From Scybalocola_A sp900557175 (lineage in GTDB: Bacteria > Bacillota > Clostridia > Lachnospirales > Lachnospiraceae), in NCBI GenBank assembly GCA_937890745.1, contig CALADH010000012.1, positions 1 to 31,703 of the forward strand: a DNA stretch of 31,703 bases, written 5' to 3'. The position numbers were made by a program, and so were the translations under genes. Positions 29,937 through 31,703 of the stretch are shown piece after piece. The notes under the pieces are model-generated. The model searched no databases, was not told the DNA's origin, and saw only the letters and a list, made by a program, of their open reading frames with translations. Positions within the stretch are counted from its first letter, which is position 1. Each line of letters opens with the position of its first letter.

Positions 29937-31496
29937 TTACATTCTTTCTTCCAGTGCTTTGACAACTGTCTCAAGCACTTTGATCCGCGCATAATATTTA
30001 CTGTTGCCCTCGACGATAACCCATGGGGCATTTGTTGTTGACGTGCGCACGATCATCTCGTCCACGGCTTCAACATATTTATCCCATTTCTCACGGTTTC
30101 GCCAGTCTTCATCCGTGATTTTCCATTGTTTTTCAGGATTATTCATACGCTCGTTAAAACGGCGTTCCTGCTCATCCTTATCAATATGCAGCCAAAATTT
30201 AATAACAATCGCACCAAAATTTGTCATGTTGGCTTCCATCTGATTAATCTCTTTATACGCCCGCTTCCACTCGTCTTCCGTGCAAAAGCCTTCAATACGC
30301 TCAACCAGCACACGCCCATACCATGTCCGGTCAAAAATAGCGATATGTCCGGCTTTTGGCATACTGTTCCAAAACCGCCATAGATAGTGATGTGCTTTTT
30401 CAATATCGTTTGGTGCTGCTGTCGGCACAACTTCGTAGCCTCTCGGATCAAGCGTTTCCGTAAGGCGCCTGATAGCACCGCCCTTGCCTGCCGCATCCCA
30501 GCCCTCAAAGGCCAAAACAACCGGAATACGCTTATGATAGAGCTTGCTGTGGAGTTTCTCCATACGTCCCTGAAGTTCTTTAAGTTTCTTCTTATAAGCC
30601 GTCTTTGTCATCGTCTTATTCAGATCAATGCCGTCAAGCACTGACGTTTTGAAAATATTATCTTCGCTCCCAAGACTTTTTTCCTGTTCCGAAGCTTCTT
30701 TGCTATCAGCCGGCGCTTCATTTTCCGCGGTCTTTGCTCCGCTTTGTTCTTCCTGATTTTCTGCCATATCCGCAGCTGCCTGCCGCACATTATCAATTTT
30801 TGCCTGAAGGGCATTGACAACCGTTGTCAATATTTTTGCCTGTGCATATTCTCTGTCTGTCGCTTCAATCATCGTCCACGGCGCAAAATCCGTGTCCGTA
30901 TTTTCAAGCATTTCCTCATAGGCACACATATACTCGTCGTATTGCTCATTGTGTCTCCAGTCGGCTTCTGTCACACGCCACTTTGTCTCTGGTGATGCCT
31001 CCAGTTTTTTGAAACGCTTTTTCTGTTCCTTTTGCGAAATATGTAAAAACAGCTTAATAATCAGACAATTGTCAACGGAAAGCGTTTCTTCAAAACACCT
31101 AATATCGCTGTAGGCATTTTTAAGCTCCTCTTTTGTGCATTTACCGTCAATACGGTCATTAATCACTTTGCGGTACCAGCTTCTGTCAAACACATGAATA
31201 CGTCCTTTTGCCGGCGTCTTTGTCCAAAAACGCCAAAGGAACGGCCGCATATACTCCTCCTCCGACGCCTCCTGAATCGTAAACACCTTAAATCCTCTCG
31301 GATCCATCGGCTGAATCAGCCGGTTAATCAAAGTTCCCTTGCCAGCCGCACCCCAGCCTTCAAATAAAATCATCACCGGAATTCCGAGCGCACGCGCTTC
31401 TCTCTGAAGCCCTGACAGACGCATATCCAGCTTTTCCATCAGCGGCTTAACTTCCTTTTTTGTCAAATTTTTTGATAAATCAATTTTTTCAAGCAT
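29937..31496 (-). CDS. pap: Two-domain polyphosphate kinase 2 (polyphosphate:AMP phosphotransferase type)
   Basis: 519 residues with two PPK2 domains (about 1-235 and 285-519) joined by an acidic Glu/Ala/Ser linker (about 240-282). Domain 1 has Walker A FEGWGAAGKGT (45-55) and FDRSWYRKVINDRI. Domain 2 has FEGWDAAGKGG (330-340) and FDRTWYGRVLVERIEG. Two-domain PPK2 enzymes make ADP from AMP and polyphosphate. Domain 1 has Gly in place of the Walker Asp (GWG versus GWD) and RKV in place of GRV, so domain 2 is probably the catalytic one, as known for this class. ATG at 31496 follows GGAGG at 4 nt; the frame extends 10 codons upstream without a ribosome site. Monocistronic, with its own promoter and terminator. 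Confidence 0.93.
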   Translation of the reverse strand: MLEKIDLSKNLTKKEVKPLMEKLDMRLSGLQREARALGIPVMILFEGWGAAGKGTLINRLIQPMDPRGFKVFTIQEASEEEYMRPFLWRFWTKTPAKGRIHVFDRSWYRKVINDRIDGKCTKEELKNAYSDIRCFEETLSVDNCLIIKLFLHISQKEQKKRFKKLEASPETKWRVTEADWRHNEQYDEYMCAYEEMLENTDTDFAPWTMIEATDREYAQAKILTTVVNALQAKIDNVRQAAADMAENQEEQSGAKTAENEAPADSKEASEQEKSLGSEDNIFKTSVLDGIDLNKTMTKTAYKKKLKELQGRMEKLHSKLYHKRIPVVLAFEGWDAAGKGGAIRRLTETLDPRGYEVVPTAAPNDIEKAHHYLWRFWNSMPKAGHIAIFDRTWYGRVLVERIEGFCTEDEWKRAYKEINQMEANMTNFGAIVIKFWLHIDKDEQERRFNERMNNPEKQWKITDEDWRNREKWDKYVEAVDEMIVRTSTTNAPWVIVEGNSKYYARIKVLETVVKALEERM

Positions 31497-31570
31497 TTTG
31501 CCTCCGTTTCCGCAGACCGGCCCCATTTACCGTACTGCACAAAAAACAACATTTTTCTGCTTCTGATATC

Positions 31571-31599
31571 ATCTTAACTTTGTATAAAACAAATGTCAA
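31571..31599 (-). promoter_or_regulatory. Promoter of the polyphosphate kinase gene
   Basis: Consensus TTGACA (31599-31594) and TAAGAT (31576-31571) are separated by 17 bp on the minus strand, about 75 nt upstream of the start codon. Beyond it, 31600-31703 shows no gene or structure I recognise. Confidence 0.75.
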
Positions 31600-31703
31600 T
31601 CGCCATTATATTTATATGCAAATGTAAGTTTGTAAGTATGCTGCAAACCGCTTACTATACACGCTGCAAGGACGATGCAGCAGTTTTGCGATACGCTGCG
31701 TTG

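Noticed and set aside
1..31703. CRISPR array, insertion sequence or phage genes
   Set aside because: No regularly spaced repeats, transposase, integrase or phage structural gene was found; only a small XRE fragment hints at past mobility.

Overview
This window is a low-to-mid GC, densely packed, almost entirely minus-strand stretch from a Firmicute. A Lachnospiraceae-type anaerobe is most likely. The support is the clostridial-style eut gene set, strong GGAGG ribosome sites, TTGACA/TATAAT promoters, a two-domain PPK2 and a divergent LigA variant that I associate from memory with Lachnospiraceae.

Positions 1-17209 hold a cobalamin-dependent ethanolamine utilisation bacterial microcompartment (BMC) locus. 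Read in the direction of transcription (right to left), operon 1 is eutA1, eutB1, eutC1, eutL, eutE, eutM, a fused eutT-pduL, a flavoprotein-like eut protein, eutN, a PduS/RnfC-like electron carrier, a PduT-like FeS shell protein, eutS, eutP and a cytoplasmic metallophosphoesterase. It ends at an intrinsic terminator (4752-4786). Operon 2 follows: eutG (iron alcohol dehydrogenase), eutA2, eutB2 and eutC2, the last cut by the window edge. There are therefore two complete ammonia-lyase sets (A, B, C), and the two EutC proteins have different architectures.

Positions 17291-21341 hold a complete ABC importer of the PotABCD/2-aminoethylphosphonate type (promoter, lipoprotein, two permeases, ATPase) directly upstream of and co-oriented with eutA1. 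No EutH permease, EutVW regulator, EutJ or EutQ is visible here. The importer is the obvious candidate for substrate supply. Together with the in-operon metallophosphoesterase it suggests, as inference only, uptake of ethanolamine or a phosphorylated or glycerophospho derivative.

Proposed flow: importer brings substrate; EutBC (reactivated by EutA, with cofactor made by the EutT domain and possibly reduced by the PduS-like protein) makes acetaldehyde and ammonia; EutE makes acetyl-CoA; the PduL domain makes acetyl phosphate; EutG regenerates NAD by making ethanol. EutM, EutS, EutL, EutN and the PduT-like protein form the shell.

Positions 21443-31703 are housekeeping: a CBS-domain protein, mnmA, a cysteine desulfurase, ligA, an RluF-type pseudouridine synthase, a membrane-anchored protein with a Ser/Thr/Asp repeat tail, an MFS transporter, tRNA-Arg(CCG) on the plus strand, a small unknown protein, a remnant of an XRE-family regulator, and a two-domain polyphosphate kinase 2 protein. 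No stretch longer than 300 bases lacks a gene. Positions 31600-31703 show nothing recognisable.
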